Positions 24,131 through 32,909 of a stretch of DNA of 57,685 nt are shown here, piece by piece. This DNA is from Microbacterium maritypicum MF109. GTDB lineage: Bacteria > Actinomycetota > Actinomycetes > Actinomycetales > Microbacteriaceae. Each line of letters starts with the position of its first letter. The stretch's first letter is position 1. The translations under genes were made by a program, and so were the position numbers. The stretch is taken from NCBI RefSeq assembly GCF_000455825.1, contig NZ_ATAO01000068.1, positions 1 to 57,685 of the forward strand, given 5' to 3'. The notes under the pieces were generated by a model. It was not told the origin of the DNA. It saw only the letters and a list, made by a program, of their open reading frames with translations, and ran no database searches.

Positions 24131-25441
24131 TCAACGCCGCCCCATGCCGTGGTACTGCCAACCGGCAGCACGCCAGGAGAGGGAGTCGAGACAGTTCCGT
24201 CCGTCGATGATGATCCGTCCCCGCACGAGTGCGCCGGCGTGCTCGGGCGAGAGGTCGCGCCGGTACTCGTCCCATTCGGTGACGACGACGACGGCGTCGG
24301 CCTCCCGCAGCGCCTCGTCGCGGTCACGCGCGTAGCCGAGCTGAGGGTGCGCAGCCGCGGCGTTGTCGACGGCAGCCGGGTCGGTCACGACGACATCCGC
24401 GCCCAGCCCGCGCAGTCGCACGGCAACGTCCAGGGCCGGTGAATCGCGGATGTCGTCGCTGAACGGTTTGAAGGCGGCGCCCAGCACGGCGATCCGCCGG
24501 CCGAACACGAGCCCGCCCAGCGCGTCGACCACGAGCTGCACCGCCCGATCACGGCGACGGAGGTTGATGCTGTCGACCTCGCGCAGGAACCCGACCGCTT
24601 CGCCGCGTCCCAGCTCTTCGGCCCGTGCGGCGAACGCGCGGATGTCCTTGGGAAGGCACCCTCCGCCGAAGCCGATGCCCGCGCCGAGGTAGCGTCGGCC
24701 GATGCGGGTGTCATGCCCGAGCGCGTCGGCGAGCAGGCCGACATCGGCACCGGACGCCTCGGCGATCTCGGCCATCGCGTTGATGAACGAGATCTTGGTG
24801 GCCAGGAACGCGTTCGCCGCGCCCTTGACCAGCTCGGCCGTCGCGAGATCCGTGACGAGGAAGGGCGTCCCCGCGTCGAGGGCCGGCGCGTACACCTCTC
24901 GCAGGACTCCGACCGCGCGCTGACCCGCCGCATCGGCCTCGGCGCCGACCACGAGGCGGTCCGGGGTCAGAGTGTCGTGCACGGCCCAGCCTTCGCGCAG
25001 GAACTCGGGGTTCCACACGAGCGTCGCTCCCGTGACGGCGATGCGCCCGGCCACCGCGACGGCTGTACCGACCGGCACGGTGGATTTGCCCGCGACGACG
25101 TCACCGACGCGCAGATGGGGGAGCAGCCCGTCGACTGCCGCATCGACGTGACGCAGATCCGCGGCATGCCCACCCGGCATCTGCGGAGTGCCGACGGCGA
25201 GGAAGTGCACGTCCGCACCCGCGGCGTCCGCCATCCGGTCGCTGAAGCGGAGCCGCCCCGAGCGCAGGCCATCCGCCAGCAGCTCCGGCAGCCGTGGCTC
25301 GAAGAACGGTGCGGTGCCGGACGCGAGGGCCGCGATCTTCTGCGCGTCGACGTCGATGCCGATCACGTCGTGTCCGACGGAGGCCATGGCGGCGGCGTGC
25401 ACGGCACCGAGGTAGCCGCAGCCGATCACTGACAAGCGCAT
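24131..25441 (-). CDS. UDP-glucose/GDP-mannose dehydrogenase family protein
   Basis: A 436-residue nucleotide-sugar 6-dehydrogenase, which oxidises UDP-glucose (or a related sugar nucleotide) to the uronic acid with two NAD+. The Rossmann start VIGCGYLGAVHAAAMASVGHDVIGIDVD, NPEFLREGWAVHDTLTPDRLVVG, the Lys/Asn region KGAANAFLATKISFINAMAEIAE and the catalytic Cys in GFGGGCLPKDIRAF (near residue 260) are all present, followed by the C-terminal binding domain. ATG 25441 is chosen over GTG 25453 since GGTGGAG lies just before it. It is convergent with the GT4-SGNH gene, and both point to surface polysaccharide synthesis. Confidence 0.93.
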   Translation of the reverse strand: MRLSVIGCGYLGAVHAAAMASVGHDVIGIDVDAQKIAALASGTAPFFEPRLPELLADGLRSGRLRFSDRMADAAGADVHFLAVGTPQMPGGHAADLRHVDAAVDGLLPHLRVGDVVAGKSTVPVGTAVAVAGRIAVTGATLVWNPEFLREGWAVHDTLTPDRLVVGAEADAAGQRAVGVLREVYAPALDAGTPFLVTDLATAELVKGAANAFLATKISFINAMAEIAEASGADVGLLADALGHDTRIGRRYLGAGIGFGGGCLPKDIRAFAARAEELGRGEAVGFLREVDSINLRRRDRAVQLVVDALGGLVFGRRIAVLGAAFKPFSDDIRDSPALDVAVRLRGLGADVVVTDPAAVDNAAAAHPQLGYARDRDEALREADAVVVVTEWDEYRRDLSPEHAGALVRGRIIIDGRNCLDSLSWRAAGWQYHGMGRR

Positions 25442-25559
25442 GGACTCCACCACAGCGGACGCCCGTCGCTTCGCGGAGTCCGCACGGTGAACGGGCTGTG
25501 GACGCGAGATGTCGGATCCGCGATGCGCGACGAGACGCAGGATTCGAGGTCAGCGCTGG

Positions 25560-25565
25560 TAGGGT
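25560..25565 (+). promoter_or_regulatory. -10 box (TAGGGT) of pnp
   Basis: GCGCTGGTAGGGTGG resembles the rpsO promoter context (GGCTGGTAGACTCG). It predicts a start near 25572 and a leader of about 230 bases. The 360-base gap between the dehydrogenase gene and pnp otherwise holds this leader and no gene that I can support. Confidence 0.45.
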
Positions 25566-25572
25566 GGATGAG

Positions 25573-25588
25573 GTTGACGTGTGTCAAC
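25573..25588 (+). other. 5' stem-loop/palindrome at the head of the pnp leader
   Basis: GTTGAC-GTGT-GTCAAC is a perfect 6-base stem with a 4-base loop directly after the predicted transcription start. It could act in RNA as a 5' stabilising hairpin or in DNA as an operator. Confidence 0.45.
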
Positions 25589-25801
25589 CGCATAATTTCA
25601 TATCGACTCATGGAGCGATCGGCGGAGAAGCTGGTCCCCTGTGGTGGGTTCCTCGGCGGATGTCGGGTGGCTTTCTACTGGTGGCCAGCGCAGGCGAGAT
25701 TCGCGGGAGTGCCCGCGCGCCCGAACCCCTCTGTTCCGCTCCTTTGAACACGCTCGCGCGTCACATGGATTCGCGAGTCTAAACAAAGAAGGAGAGACCT
25801 C

Positions 25802-28078
25802 TTGGAAGGTCCTGAAATCACCGCCACCGAGGCCGTTCTCGACAACGGCCGCTTCGGCACCCGCACCATCCGCTTCGAGACCGGCCGCCTCGCGCAGCAG
25901 GCTCAGGGCGCCGTCGCCGCGTACCTCGACGGCGAGACCATGCTCCTCTCGGCCACCAGCGCAGGCAAGCACCCGCGCGAGGGCTTCGACTTCTTCCCGC
26001 TGACGGTCGATGTCGAGGAGCGTTCCTACGCTGCCGGCAAGATCCCCGGTTCGTTCTTCCGTCGCGAGGGCCGCCCCTCCACCGAGGCGATCCTGGTCTG
26101 CCGTCTGATCGACCGCCCGCTGCGTCCGTCGTTCGTCGACGGCCTGCGCAACGAGGTCCAGATCGTCATCACCGTCCTGTCGATCGCACCGGGCGAGTTC
26201 TACGACGCTCTCGCGATCAACGCCGCTTCCGCGTCGACGCAGATCTCGGGTCTGCCGTTCTCGGGTCCCGTCGCCGGTGTGCGTCTCGCGTTCATCCCCG
26301 GCCAGGGCGAGCACGCCGACCAGTGGGTCGCGTTCCCGACCGCCGAGCAGGTCTCGGAGGCCGTGTTCGACCTGATCGTCGCCGGTCGCGTCGTGACCAA
26401 GGCCGATGGCACGGAAGACGTCGCCATCATGATGGTCGAAGCCGAGGCCACCGAGCACAGCTGGAACCTGATCAAGGCCGGCGCCACCAAGCCGAACGAG
26501 GATGTCGTGGCCCAGGGCCTCGAGGCCTCGAAGCCCTTCATCGCGCAGCTCGTCAAGGCTCAGGCTGAACTCGCAGCGACCGCCTCGAAGGAGCCGGGCG
26601 TGTACCCGGTCTTCCCCGCGTACAGCGACGAGGTCTACAGCTTCGTCTCGGAGCGCGCATTCGCCGAACTCAGCGACGTGTACCAGATCGCGGACAAGGT
26701 CGAGCGTCAGACCGCTGACGATGCGATCAAGGACCGCGTCAAGGCAGAGCTGATCGAGGCCACCGAGGCGGGTTCGCTCCCGGCCGCGGCGCCGCTCGAG
26801 TTCTCCGCCGCGTACAAGTCCGTCACGAAGAAGATCGTGCGCGGACGCATCCTCACCGAGGGCGCCCGCATCGACGGTCGTGGTCTGGCGGACATTCGTC
26901 CGCTCGACGCCGAGGTGCAGGTCATCCCGCGCGTGCACGGCTCCGCGATCTTCCAGCGCGGCGAGACCCAGATCCTCGGTGTCACCACGCTGAACATGCT
27001 CAAGATGGAGCAGCAGATCGACTCGCTGTCGCCTGTGACGAGCAAGCGCTACATGCACCACTACAACTTCCCGCCCTACTCGACCGGTGAGACCGGCCGT
27101 GTCGGTTCGCCGAAGCGTCGCGAGATCGGGCACGGCTTCCTGGCCGAGCGCGCCCTCGTGCCGGTGCTGCCGAGCCGCGAGGAGTTCCCGTACGCGATCC
27201 GTCAGGTCTCCGAGGCGCTGAGCTCCAACGGCTCCACCTCGATGGGCTCGGTCTGCGCGTCGACCCTGTCGCTGCTGAACGCGGGTGTGCCGCTGCGCGC
27301 CCCCGTCGCCGGCATCGCGATGGGCCTCGTCTCCGACGAGGTCGACGGCGAGACCCGCTACGCGGCTCTGACCGACATCCTGGGTGCGGAAGACGCTCTC
27401 GGTGACATGGACTTCAAGGTCGCCGGTACCAGCGAGTTCGTCACGGCGATCCAGCTCGACACGAAGCTCGACGGCATCCCGTCGTCTGTGCTCGCCGGCG
27501 CGCTGACCCAGGCCCGTGAGGCTCGTCTGACGATCCTCAACGTCCTGAACGCCGCGATCGACGCTCCGGACGAGATGGCGCCCACCGCGCCTCGCGTCAT
27601 CAGCGTGCAGATCCCGGTCGACAAGATCGGCGAGCTGATCGGCCCGAAGGGCAAGACGATCAACGCGATCCAGGACGAGACCGGTGCGCAGATCTCCATC
27701 GAGGAGGACGGCACCGTCTACATCGGCGCGACCGACGGCCCCTCGGCCGAGGCCGCCCGCGCCCAGGTCAACGCGATCGCTAACCCCACGAACCCGGAGG
27801 TCGGGGAGCAGTTCCTCGGCACCGTCGTGAAGATCGCCACCTTCGGTGCGTTCGTCTCGCTGCTCCCGGGCAAGGATGGCCTCCTGCACGTCACCGAGGT
27901 GCGCAAGCTCGCCGGTGGCAAGCGGGTCGAGAACGTCGACGACGTGCTCTCGGTCGGCCAGAAGATCCTCGTGAAGATCACGAAGATCGACGACCGCGGC
28001 AAGCTCTCGCTCGAGCCCGTCCTGGACGACGCTCCTGCCGCTGACGCAGCACCCGCCGAGGACGCTGCAGCCGAGTAA
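25802..28078 (+). CDS. pnp: Polynucleotide phosphorylase
   Basis: A 758-residue PNPase, which degrades RNA 3' to 5' by phosphorolysis and can add tails. Two RNase PH domains (about residues 15-230 and 330-560) flank an all-helical domain; [27 protein letters not shown] and [24 protein letters not shown] are typical of the second core. A KH domain ([18 protein letters not shown]) and an S1 domain ([26 protein letters not shown]) follow, then an acidic Ala-rich tail. The TTG start 25802 is supported by AAGGAGAG ending 5 bases upstream. The long leader would allow the autoregulation known for pnp in enterobacteria (inference here). Terminator at 28096. Confidence 0.97.
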   Translation: MEGPEITATEAVLDNGRFGTRTIRFETGRLAQQAQGAVAAYLDGETMLLSATSAGKHPREGFDFFPLTVDVEERSYAAGKIPGSFFRREGRPSTEAILVCRLIDRPLRPSFVDGLRNEVQIVITVLSIAPGEFYDALAINAASASTQISGLPFSGPVAGVRLAFIPGQGEHADQWVAFPTAEQVSEAVFDLIVAGRVVTKADGTEDVAIMMVEAEATEHSWNLIKAGATKPNEDVVAQGLEASKPFIAQLVKAQAELAATASKEPGVYPVFPAYSDEVYSFVSERAFAELSDVYQIADKVERQTADDAIKDRVKAELIEATEAGSLPAAAPLEFSAAYKSVTKKIVRGRILTEGARIDGRGLADIRPLDAEVQVIPRVHGSAIFQRGETQILGVTTLNMLKMEQQIDSLSPVTSKRYMHHYNFPPYSTGETGRVGSPKRREIGHGFLAERALVPVLPSREEFPYAIRQVSEALSSNGSTSMGSVCASTLSLLNAGVPLRAPVAGIAMGLVSDEVDGETRYAALTDILGAEDALGDMDFKVAGTSEFVTAIQLDTKLDGIPSSVLAGALTQAREARLTILNVLNAAIDAPDEMAPTAPRVISVQIPVDKIGELIGPKGKTINAIQDETGAQISIEEDGTVYIGATDGPSAEAARAQVNAIANPTNPEVGEQFLGTVVKIATFGAFVSLLPGKDGLLHVTEVRKLAGGKRVENVDDVLSVGQKILVKITKIDDRGKLSLEPVLDDAPAADAAPAEDAAAE

Positions 28079-28095
28079 GCGCAGCGTTCCAACGG

Positions 28096-28130
28096 AACCC
28101 GGGTCTCTCCGTCAGGGAGGGGCCCGGGTT
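28096..28130 (+). terminator. Terminator after pnp
   Basis: AACCCGGG (28096-28103) pairs with CCCGGGTT (28123-28130), with inner TCTCC/GGGAGG pairing and a GTCA loop, 17 bases after the stop codon. Confidence 0.8.
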
Positions 28131-28297
28131 CTGCGCTGTCACGGTGTGACCAAATCGTTATCGGGCGTTTCCGCGCCGTTCCCCGGATTGGTCAGGACGT
28201 TCGCTGAATTCGCTTACCCTCGAAGTACGCACCGGGGGGTGCAGATCGAGCAGGTACGCAGGTCGGCACGCACCGATCGACGCGGGGGTGAGAGAGT

Positions 28298-29326
28298 ATG
28301 CGGTTGTTCAGCGTAGGCGCAGGAGCGTCTGAGGAACGTGCCCAGCAGGGCATCGCCGAGCATCCCTCTGCGCCCATCCCGATCGTCGGGCCAGGGATAG
28401 GGGAGACGATCCGAACCGCTCTCGGCGAGACCGGCTACGAGACGTTCCCGTTGATGCTGGGAGCTGCGGAGTTCGGCTGGAACGTCGACCTCGAGACCAG
28501 CCACGGCATCCTCGACCGCTACGTGGAGTTCGGCGGAAACGCGATCCACACGGCTGACGGCTTCTCCGGGGGTCGCAGCGAGCACATCATCGGGCAGTGG
28601 CTGCGTTCACGCGGCCAGCGCGACCGCAGCATCGTGAGTGTGCGCATCGGGGCCCACGCCGACAACCCCGGTCTGGGCTCGGTCAATCTCGTCCGCGCGG
28701 TGGAGGGGTCCCTGACGCGTCTCGACGTGGATCGCATCGATGTCGTCTACCTCGACGCCACCCTCGATGCGACCACGAACCTCGAAGACACGTTGGCGAC
28801 CGTCGAATGGTTGATGGAGGCCGGAAAGATCGGTGCGCTCGGTGCGTTCGGGTTCGCGCCGGAGCGACTCGTCGAGGCGCGCATCCTTGCGTCGGCCGGC
28901 TACCCGCGCATCAAGGTGATCGATGCGCCGTACAACCTCGTCCGTCGTCAGCCGTTCGAGGGTGATCTCCGGCTCGTCGCGGGTGCGCAGAACCTCGCGG
29001 TCACGCCATCGCACGCGCTCGAGCACGGCTTTCTCTCCGGGCGCCACCGCAGCAAGGCGCTCACCTCGCGCGGCGTGCGGGGCGAGCAGCTGCGAGGGCA
29101 TCTCAACCGCCGGGGCATCAAGATCCTGCGCGCTCTCGATCAGGTCGCCGACGAGGTGAGCGCTCCGGTCGCGGCGGTGTCCGTGGCTTGGTTGCTCGCC
29201 CAGCGCACGGTCGCCGCGCCGATCGTCAACGCCTTCGCCAGCGATCACGTCGATGAGCTCATGCAGGGAGCGGGCGTCTCGCTTTCGCGCAGCCAGGTCG
29301 CCGAGCTCACCCGGGCGGGAAACTGA
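28298..29326 (+). CDS. Aldo/keto reductase-fold protein with replaced catalytic tetrad
   Basis: A 342-residue protein with clear aldo/keto reductase architecture: LETSHGILDRYVEFGGNAIHTADGFSGGRSE, then EGSLTRLDVDRIDVVYLD and VAAVSVAWLLAQ. Aligned by eye to the family pattern, all four catalytic tetrad positions differ: Asp becomes His84, Tyr becomes Phe89, Lys becomes Arg116 and His becomes Asp153. Normal reductase activity is therefore unlikely; a regulatory, binding or altered catalytic role is possible. The first 45 residues are an additional N-terminal segment. The ATG at 28298 follows GAGAGAG. It is separated from pnp by a terminator and a 170-base gap. Confidence 0.85.
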   Translation: MRLFSVGAGASEERAQQGIAEHPSAPIPIVGPGIGETIRTALGETGYETFPLMLGAAEFGWNVDLETSHGILDRYVEFGGNAIHTADGFSGGRSEHIIGQWLRSRGQRDRSIVSVRIGAHADNPGLGSVNLVRAVEGSLTRLDVDRIDVVYLDATLDATTNLEDTLATVEWLMEAGKIGALGAFGFAPERLVEARILASAGYPRIKVIDAPYNLVRRQPFEGDLRLVAGAQNLAVTPSHALEHGFLSGRHRSKALTSRGVRGEQLRGHLNRRGIKILRALDQVADEVSAPVAAVSVAWLLAQRTVAAPIVNAFASDHVDELMQGAGVSLSRSQVAELTRAGN

Positions 29327-29395
29327 GTATCCCTTCACCCGTGACATAGGGTGGAAGGGAGGCCCGGCGGATGCTGGCGATGAAGCGAGCGAGTT

Positions 29396-29998
29396 GTGAC
29401 GCACTACATATATCTGGTCAGACACGGTGAACATCAGGATGCCGAGCATGGTCTCGCCGACGGACCCCTCTCTCCGAGAGGCCAGCGTCAGGCGGAACTG
29501 ATCGCCGACCGTCTGTCGGGGCTTCCTCTCGATGCCGTCTGGCATTCACCGTTGCTGCGCGCGAACGAGACGGCGCGGGCGATCGCGGCGCGCCTTCCGT
29601 CGGTCGACCCCGAGCCGACCGCTCTGCTCTTCGATTGCGTTCCCACGGGGATGACCGAGGAGACTCCCTCGGTGTTCGAGCCGTTCTTCGGATCCGTCAC
29701 CGAGGCGGAGATCGAGGCGGGGCGGGCGCAGATGTCGGATGCCGTGAACGAGTTCCTGGTGCGCAAGACCGGCGATGTGCACGAGGTGCTCATCACCCAC
29801 AACTTCGTGATCTCTTGGTTCGTCCGGGAGGTGCTCTCCGCCCCCGAGTGGCGGTGGATGACCCTCAACCAGTCGCACTGCGGTCTGACGGTGATCGCGC
29901 AGAAGCAGGGGCGACCATGGACGCTGCTCACGCACAACGACACCGGCCACCTTCCGGTGGAGCTGCGGACCGGGATCCCCGACGCGCTCCTGGTCTGA
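29396..29998 (+). CDS. Histidine phosphatase family protein (phosphoglycerate mutase-like)
   Basis: A 200-residue protein of the histidine phosphatase superfamily. The phosphorylated His lies in LVRHGEH near residue 9, LSPRGQRQAELIADRL and HSPLLRANETARAIA (Arg and substrate contacts) follow, and the second catalytic His is in VLITHNFVISWFV near 139. The family removes phosphate from small metabolites, proteins or nucleotides; the target is not predictable. The start is GTG 29396. It lies 69 bases after the aldo/keto reductase-like gene in the same direction and may share its transcript. Confidence 0.88.
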   Translation: MTHYIYLVRHGEHQDAEHGLADGPLSPRGQRQAELIADRLSGLPLDAVWHSPLLRANETARAIAARLPSVDPEPTALLFDCVPTGMTEETPSVFEPFFGSVTEAEIEAGRAQMSDAVNEFLVRKTGDVHEVLITHNFVISWFVREVLSAPEWRWMTLNQSHCGLTVIAQKQGRPWTLLTHNDTGHLPVELRTGIPDALLV

Positions 29999-30069
29999 GC
30001 CACCTGCGCAGGCGCAAGATGGTGCGTCCGGCCCCGCGCGCCCCGGGCCGGACGGCGTCACCCGCGAAA

Positions 30070-30075
30070 TAGACT
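30070..30075 (+). promoter_or_regulatory. -10 box (TAGACT), leaderless promoter of dapB
   Basis: TAGACT, spacer GGACGC, ATG at 30082. Confidence 0.65.
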
Positions 30076-30081
30076 GGACGC

Positions 30082-30822
30082 ATGACCACGCAGGTAGCAC
30101 TCGTCGGCGGAACCGGGAAGCTCGGCACGATCATCGGTGCGGTGATCGACGAGCTCGAGGGCTTCGAGGTGAGCCGGGTGCTGACCTCATCCAGTGATCT
30201 GTCCGAACTCGACGGCGCCGACCTCGTGGTCGACGCGTCGACGCCGCAGGTCAGCATCGACGTCGTGCGCGCCGCCGTGGAGCGCGGCATCAACGTGCTG
30301 GTCGCGACCTCCGGCTGGTCGGCTGAGCGCATCGCTCTAGTGCGCCCTCTCGTCGAGGCGGCGGGCACCGGCGCGGTGTTCATCCCCAACTTCTCGCTGG
30401 GATCCGTTCTGGGTTCGGCACTGGCCGCCGCGGCTGCGCCCTTCTTCGGCTCGGCCGAGATCATCGAAGCCCATCGTGAGACCAAGATCGACTCGCCGAG
30501 TGGAACCGCTGTGCGCACCGCGGAACTGATCGCTGCCGCCCGTGCCGAGCAGGGGCCGGTCAGCGCACCGCACGCCGACCAGCGCGCCCGCGGGCAGCAG
30601 GTCGGCAGCGTGCCGATCCACTCGCTGCGTCGTCCCGGTGTCGTCGCCAAACAGGAGGTCATCCTCTCCGGTCCCGGCGAATCGCTCACGTTCACGCACG
30701 ACACGATCGATTCGGCGCTCGCCTATGCCCCCGGCATCCGGCTCTCGGTGCCGTTCGCGGTGCAGGCCACCGGTGTGTTCGTGGGTCTCGAGCACATGAT
30801 CGACATCGGCATCCGGTCGTGA
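30082..30822 (+). CDS. dapB: 4-hydroxy-tetrahydrodipicolinate reductase
   Basis: A 246-residue DapB, which reduces 4-hydroxy-tetrahydrodipicolinate with NAD(P)H in lysine and meso-diaminopimelate synthesis. The nucleotide motif ALVGGTGKLGTII starts the protein, VATSGWS and FIPNFSLGSVL follow, and the active-site block reads IIEAHRETKIDSPSGTA: the first His and the Lys are kept, but the second His of the usual His-His pair is Arg. Length is normal for actinobacteria. A leaderless promoter precedes it. The small membrane gene downstream starts within its stop codon (TGATG). dapA and dapF lie elsewhere in the window. Confidence 0.95.
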   Translation: MTTQVALVGGTGKLGTIIGAVIDELEGFEVSRVLTSSSDLSELDGADLVVDASTPQVSIDVVRAAVERGINVLVATSGWSAERIALVRPLVEAAGTGAVFIPNFSLGSVLGSALAAAAAPFFGSAEIIEAHRETKIDSPSGTAVRTAELIAAARAEQGPVSAPHADQRARGQQVGSVPIHSLRRPGVVAKQEVILSGPGESLTFTHDTIDSALAYAPGIRLSVPFAVQATGVFVGLEHMIDIGIRS

Positions 30823-31262
30823 TGTCGCGCATCGGCGTCGCGCTGATGGCCGCGGCGCTTCTGGTCTACCTGGCGGTGGCGATCTGGCTCGCCGTGATGT
30901 TCATCTCGGTCGGCACACCCGTGTCGATCGGTATGGGGATCACGCTCCTCGTTCTGGCGCCGATCGGAGCCTGGGCGCTCATCCGCGAGATGATGTTCGG
31001 ATTCGGTGCCGACCGCCTTGGGCGACTTCTCGATGCGGAAGGCGGGATGCCGCCGGTTGAGACCGAACTGACCCCCAGCGGCAGGATCGCCCGCGCTGAC
31101 GCGGATCCGCTCATCGCGCGGTACGCGGCCGAAGCGGATGCGGCAGGCGAGGACTGGCGGGCGCGCTACCGGTTGGGCGTGGTGCAGGATGCGGCGGGCC
31201 GCCGCAAGGACGCCAGGGCCAGCATTCGCGAGGCCATCCGTCTCGCGCCGCGCCGACCCTGA
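30822..31262 (+). CDS. Small membrane protein with a TPR-like tail
   Basis: A 146-residue protein, not assigned to a named family. Two hydrophobic segments (about residues 5-28 and 35-55) are followed by a soluble part whose last third, DWRARYRLGVVQDAAGRRKDARASIREAIRLAPRRP, resembles one tetratricopeptide repeat. ATG 30822 overlaps the dapB stop codon (TGATG), so translation is coupled to dapB; a GTG one codon upstream is an alternative start. Its role beside dapB is unknown. Confidence 0.75.
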   Translation: MSRIGVALMAAALLVYLAVAIWLAVMFISVGTPVSIGMGITLLVLAPIGAWALIREMMFGFGADRLGRLLDAEGGMPPVETELTPSGRIARADADPLIARYAAEADAAGEDWRARYRLGVVQDAAGRRKDARASIREAIRLAPRRP

Positions 31263-31270
31263 CGACGCAC

Positions 31271-31696
31271 TCAGGCGAGCGTGGCCTCGAGGGTGATCTC
31301 GATTCCGGCGAGCGCCTGCGACACCGGGCAACCGGTCTTGGCGCCGTTCGCGATCTCCTGGAATGCCTCGGGCGTCAGGTTCGGGACCGTCGCGTTGACG
31401 TTGAGGTGGCTGCCGGTGATGCCGACGCCGGGCTTGAAGGTGACCGAGGCCGTCGTGTTCACGCGCTCCGGCGGGGTGCCGTTCTCGGCGAGCGCGTGCG
31501 AGAGCGCCATGCTGAAGCAGGAGGCGTGCGCGGCGGCGATGAGCTCTTCCGGGGTGGTCGTCGTGTCGCTGCCTTCGCTGCGGGCCTTCCAGTTGATCGG
31601 GAAGGTGCCGAGGTTCGACGACGAGAACGCGACGGTGCCGGATCCCTCCATGAGCGATCCGGTCCAGGTGCTGGCGGCTTCGCTGGTGACGGGCAT
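31271..31696 (-). CDS. osmC: OsmC family peroxiredoxin
   Basis: A 141-residue OsmC/Ohr-type thiol peroxidase that reduces organic hydroperoxides in the cytoplasm. The two redox cysteines are in AHASCFSMALSHAL and GAKTGCPVSQAL, at the positions expected of OsmC, and TTPEELIAAAHASC is the usual N-terminal helix. GGAGGAATC precedes ATG 31696, a strong ribosome binding site, so this gene has a leader. It is convergent with the dapB operon. The redox theme continues in the thioredoxin/DUF4395 pair upstream on the same strand. Confidence 0.93.
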   Translation of the reverse strand: MPVTSEAASTWTGSLMEGSGTVAFSSSNLGTFPINWKARSEGSDTTTTPEELIAAAHASCFSMALSHALAENGTPPERVNTTASVTFKPGVGITGSHLNVNATVPNLTPEAFQEIANGAKTGCPVSQALAGIEITLEATLA

Positions 31697-31777
31697 GATT
31701 CCTCCGGTTCTCGAGCTGCGGGCGCAGCGTCGACTCGTGGTCAGCCTAGCGAGCGTCCTGCCGACGCGGAACCGCGG

Positions 31778-32356
31778 TCAGGCGGGGGTGGCTTCGCGAC
31801 CGACGACGCCCGCGCGCTGCAGCAGGAGGTAGAGCTGGCAGCCCAGGCAGAAGGCGAAGGCGGCGTTGAGGAATGCGGCGATGAATGCCGCGGACGTCGC
31901 GATCGGCAGCGCCCACGGAACACCCAGGAGGTGCAGGACGAGGCCGACACCCACGACGAAGAGCCCGACGCCCTGCGAGAACCGCGGCGGCCGCGGGTCT
32001 TCGAGCTCCGTCGGAGCGGCGAGGCGTGGGCGGATCGCTGAGCGGAACAGCGTGGCCCAGGGGGCCGTCTGCGGAGAGACCAATCCCCAGAGGAACAGGA
32101 GAGCGATGACGACCGTGAGGAGGAACCCCGGGTCGAGAGCGCGCTGCAGGAGCGGGGCCGAGGAGATCGCCCACCCGGACGGAACGAATGTGGCATCGGC
32201 GAGGGGCTGGTAGGCGAACCAACCGAACGAGGCGATTCCTGCCCGGAGAGTCGAGATCCCGATCAGGGCCAGGAACGTCGCCACCAGCAGCAGGACCGCG
32301 GTGATGGCGGCGGCGAAGCGGGGGCCTCGGGGGTCGATGCCTGTGGGGGTGCTCAT
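31778..32356 (-). CDS. DUF4395 domain membrane protein
   Basis: A 192-residue DUF4395 protein. It begins with GIDPRGPRFAAAITAVLLL, has about four hydrophobic helices, the mid-domain SPQTAPWATLFRSAIRPRLAAP and ends with FAFCLGCQLYLLLQR, where the CxxC is the family hallmark. The gene is 21 bases downstream of a thioredoxin-like gene on the same strand, a pairing common in actinobacteria. The CxxC at the membrane could exchange electrons with that thioredoxin, as DsbD-like or sulfur-carrying membrane partners do (inference). Confidence 0.88.
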   Translation of the reverse strand: MSTPTGIDPRGPRFAAAITAVLLLVATFLALIGISTLRAGIASFGWFAYQPLADATFVPSGWAISSAPLLQRALDPGFLLTVVIALLFLWGLVSPQTAPWATLFRSAIRPRLAAPTELEDPRPPRFSQGVGLFVVGVGLVLHLLGVPWALPIATSAAFIAAFLNAAFAFCLGCQLYLLLQRAGVVGREATPA

Positions 32357-32377
32357 GGGGCGCTCCGGTCTTCCGGC

Positions 32378-32791
32378 TCAGACGGCGGTGAGGGCTTCGG
32401 TGAGGGCGTGCCTGGTCGGCACTCCGTGGAATCTGGCGCGGACGGCACCGGCACCGTCGACCACGAAGGTCGTGGGCGTCTGGAGCACCTTGTAGCGCGC
32501 GGAGAGATCGGGCCGGTGCGTCAGATCGACCTCCACATGGGCGAGACCGTCGTGGTCGTCGGCATACGAACCGAGCAGACGTCTCACCTGTGGGCACCGC
32601 GCGCACATCTCGGTGCTGAACTGCACGAGAGTCGCGCGGGACCCGAGCTCCGAGGTGACCGCGTCCGCCGGATCGAAGCGGAGAGCACCGCCGTCCCGCC
32701 GTCGTCCGTCTCGCCGGCGCAGCACGACGCCGATGCCCGTCGCGAGCACGAGGAGTGCTGCGGCGATACCGAGGGCGAGCGCGGGCGACAT
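32378..32791 (-). CDS. Membrane-anchored thioredoxin family protein
   Basis: A 137-residue protein: one N-terminal membrane helix ([20 protein letters not shown]), a basic linker ([11 protein letters not shown]), then a thioredoxin fold with active site [11 protein letters not shown] (CxxC) and the cis-Pro region [11 protein letters not shown]. The basic linker after the helix suggests that the domain faces the cytoplasm. ATG 32791 gives the membrane helix at the very start; the longer open frame to 32911 would overlap the thyA start. It is co-transcribed with the DUF4395 gene downstream. Confidence 0.88.
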   Translation of the reverse strand: MSPALALGIAAALLVLATGIGVVLRRRDGRRRDGGALRFDPADAVTSELGSRATLVQFSTEMCARCPQVRRLLGSYADDHDGLAHVEVDLTHRPDLSARYKVLQTPTTFVVDGAGAVRARFHGVPTRHALTEALTAV

Positions 32792-32896
32792 GGGTCGAGG
32801 ATATGTCGTGTCGAAGCGGGATCGGGTCGATGTTTCCGACGATGACGGAGGGCCCACGCGCGGAAGCGGTTCCGCCCGAGGAGGCGAGCGTGACGG

Positions 32897-32902
32897 TATC
32901 GT
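32897..32902 (+). promoter_or_regulatory. -10 box (TATCGT), leaderless promoter of thyA
   Basis: TATCGT, 7-base spacer, ATG at 32910. Confidence 0.5.
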
Positions 32903-32909
32903 GGCTGTC

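Noticed and set aside
25598..27889. Long open frame antisense to pnp
   Set aside because: Composition (Arg, Asp, Gly, Leu) is that of a high-GC shadow; pnp on the other strand is certain.
29999..30069. Possible small gene between the phosphatase and dapB
   Set aside because: The gap is only 83 bases and is explained by the dapB promoter; no start with a ribosome binding site.
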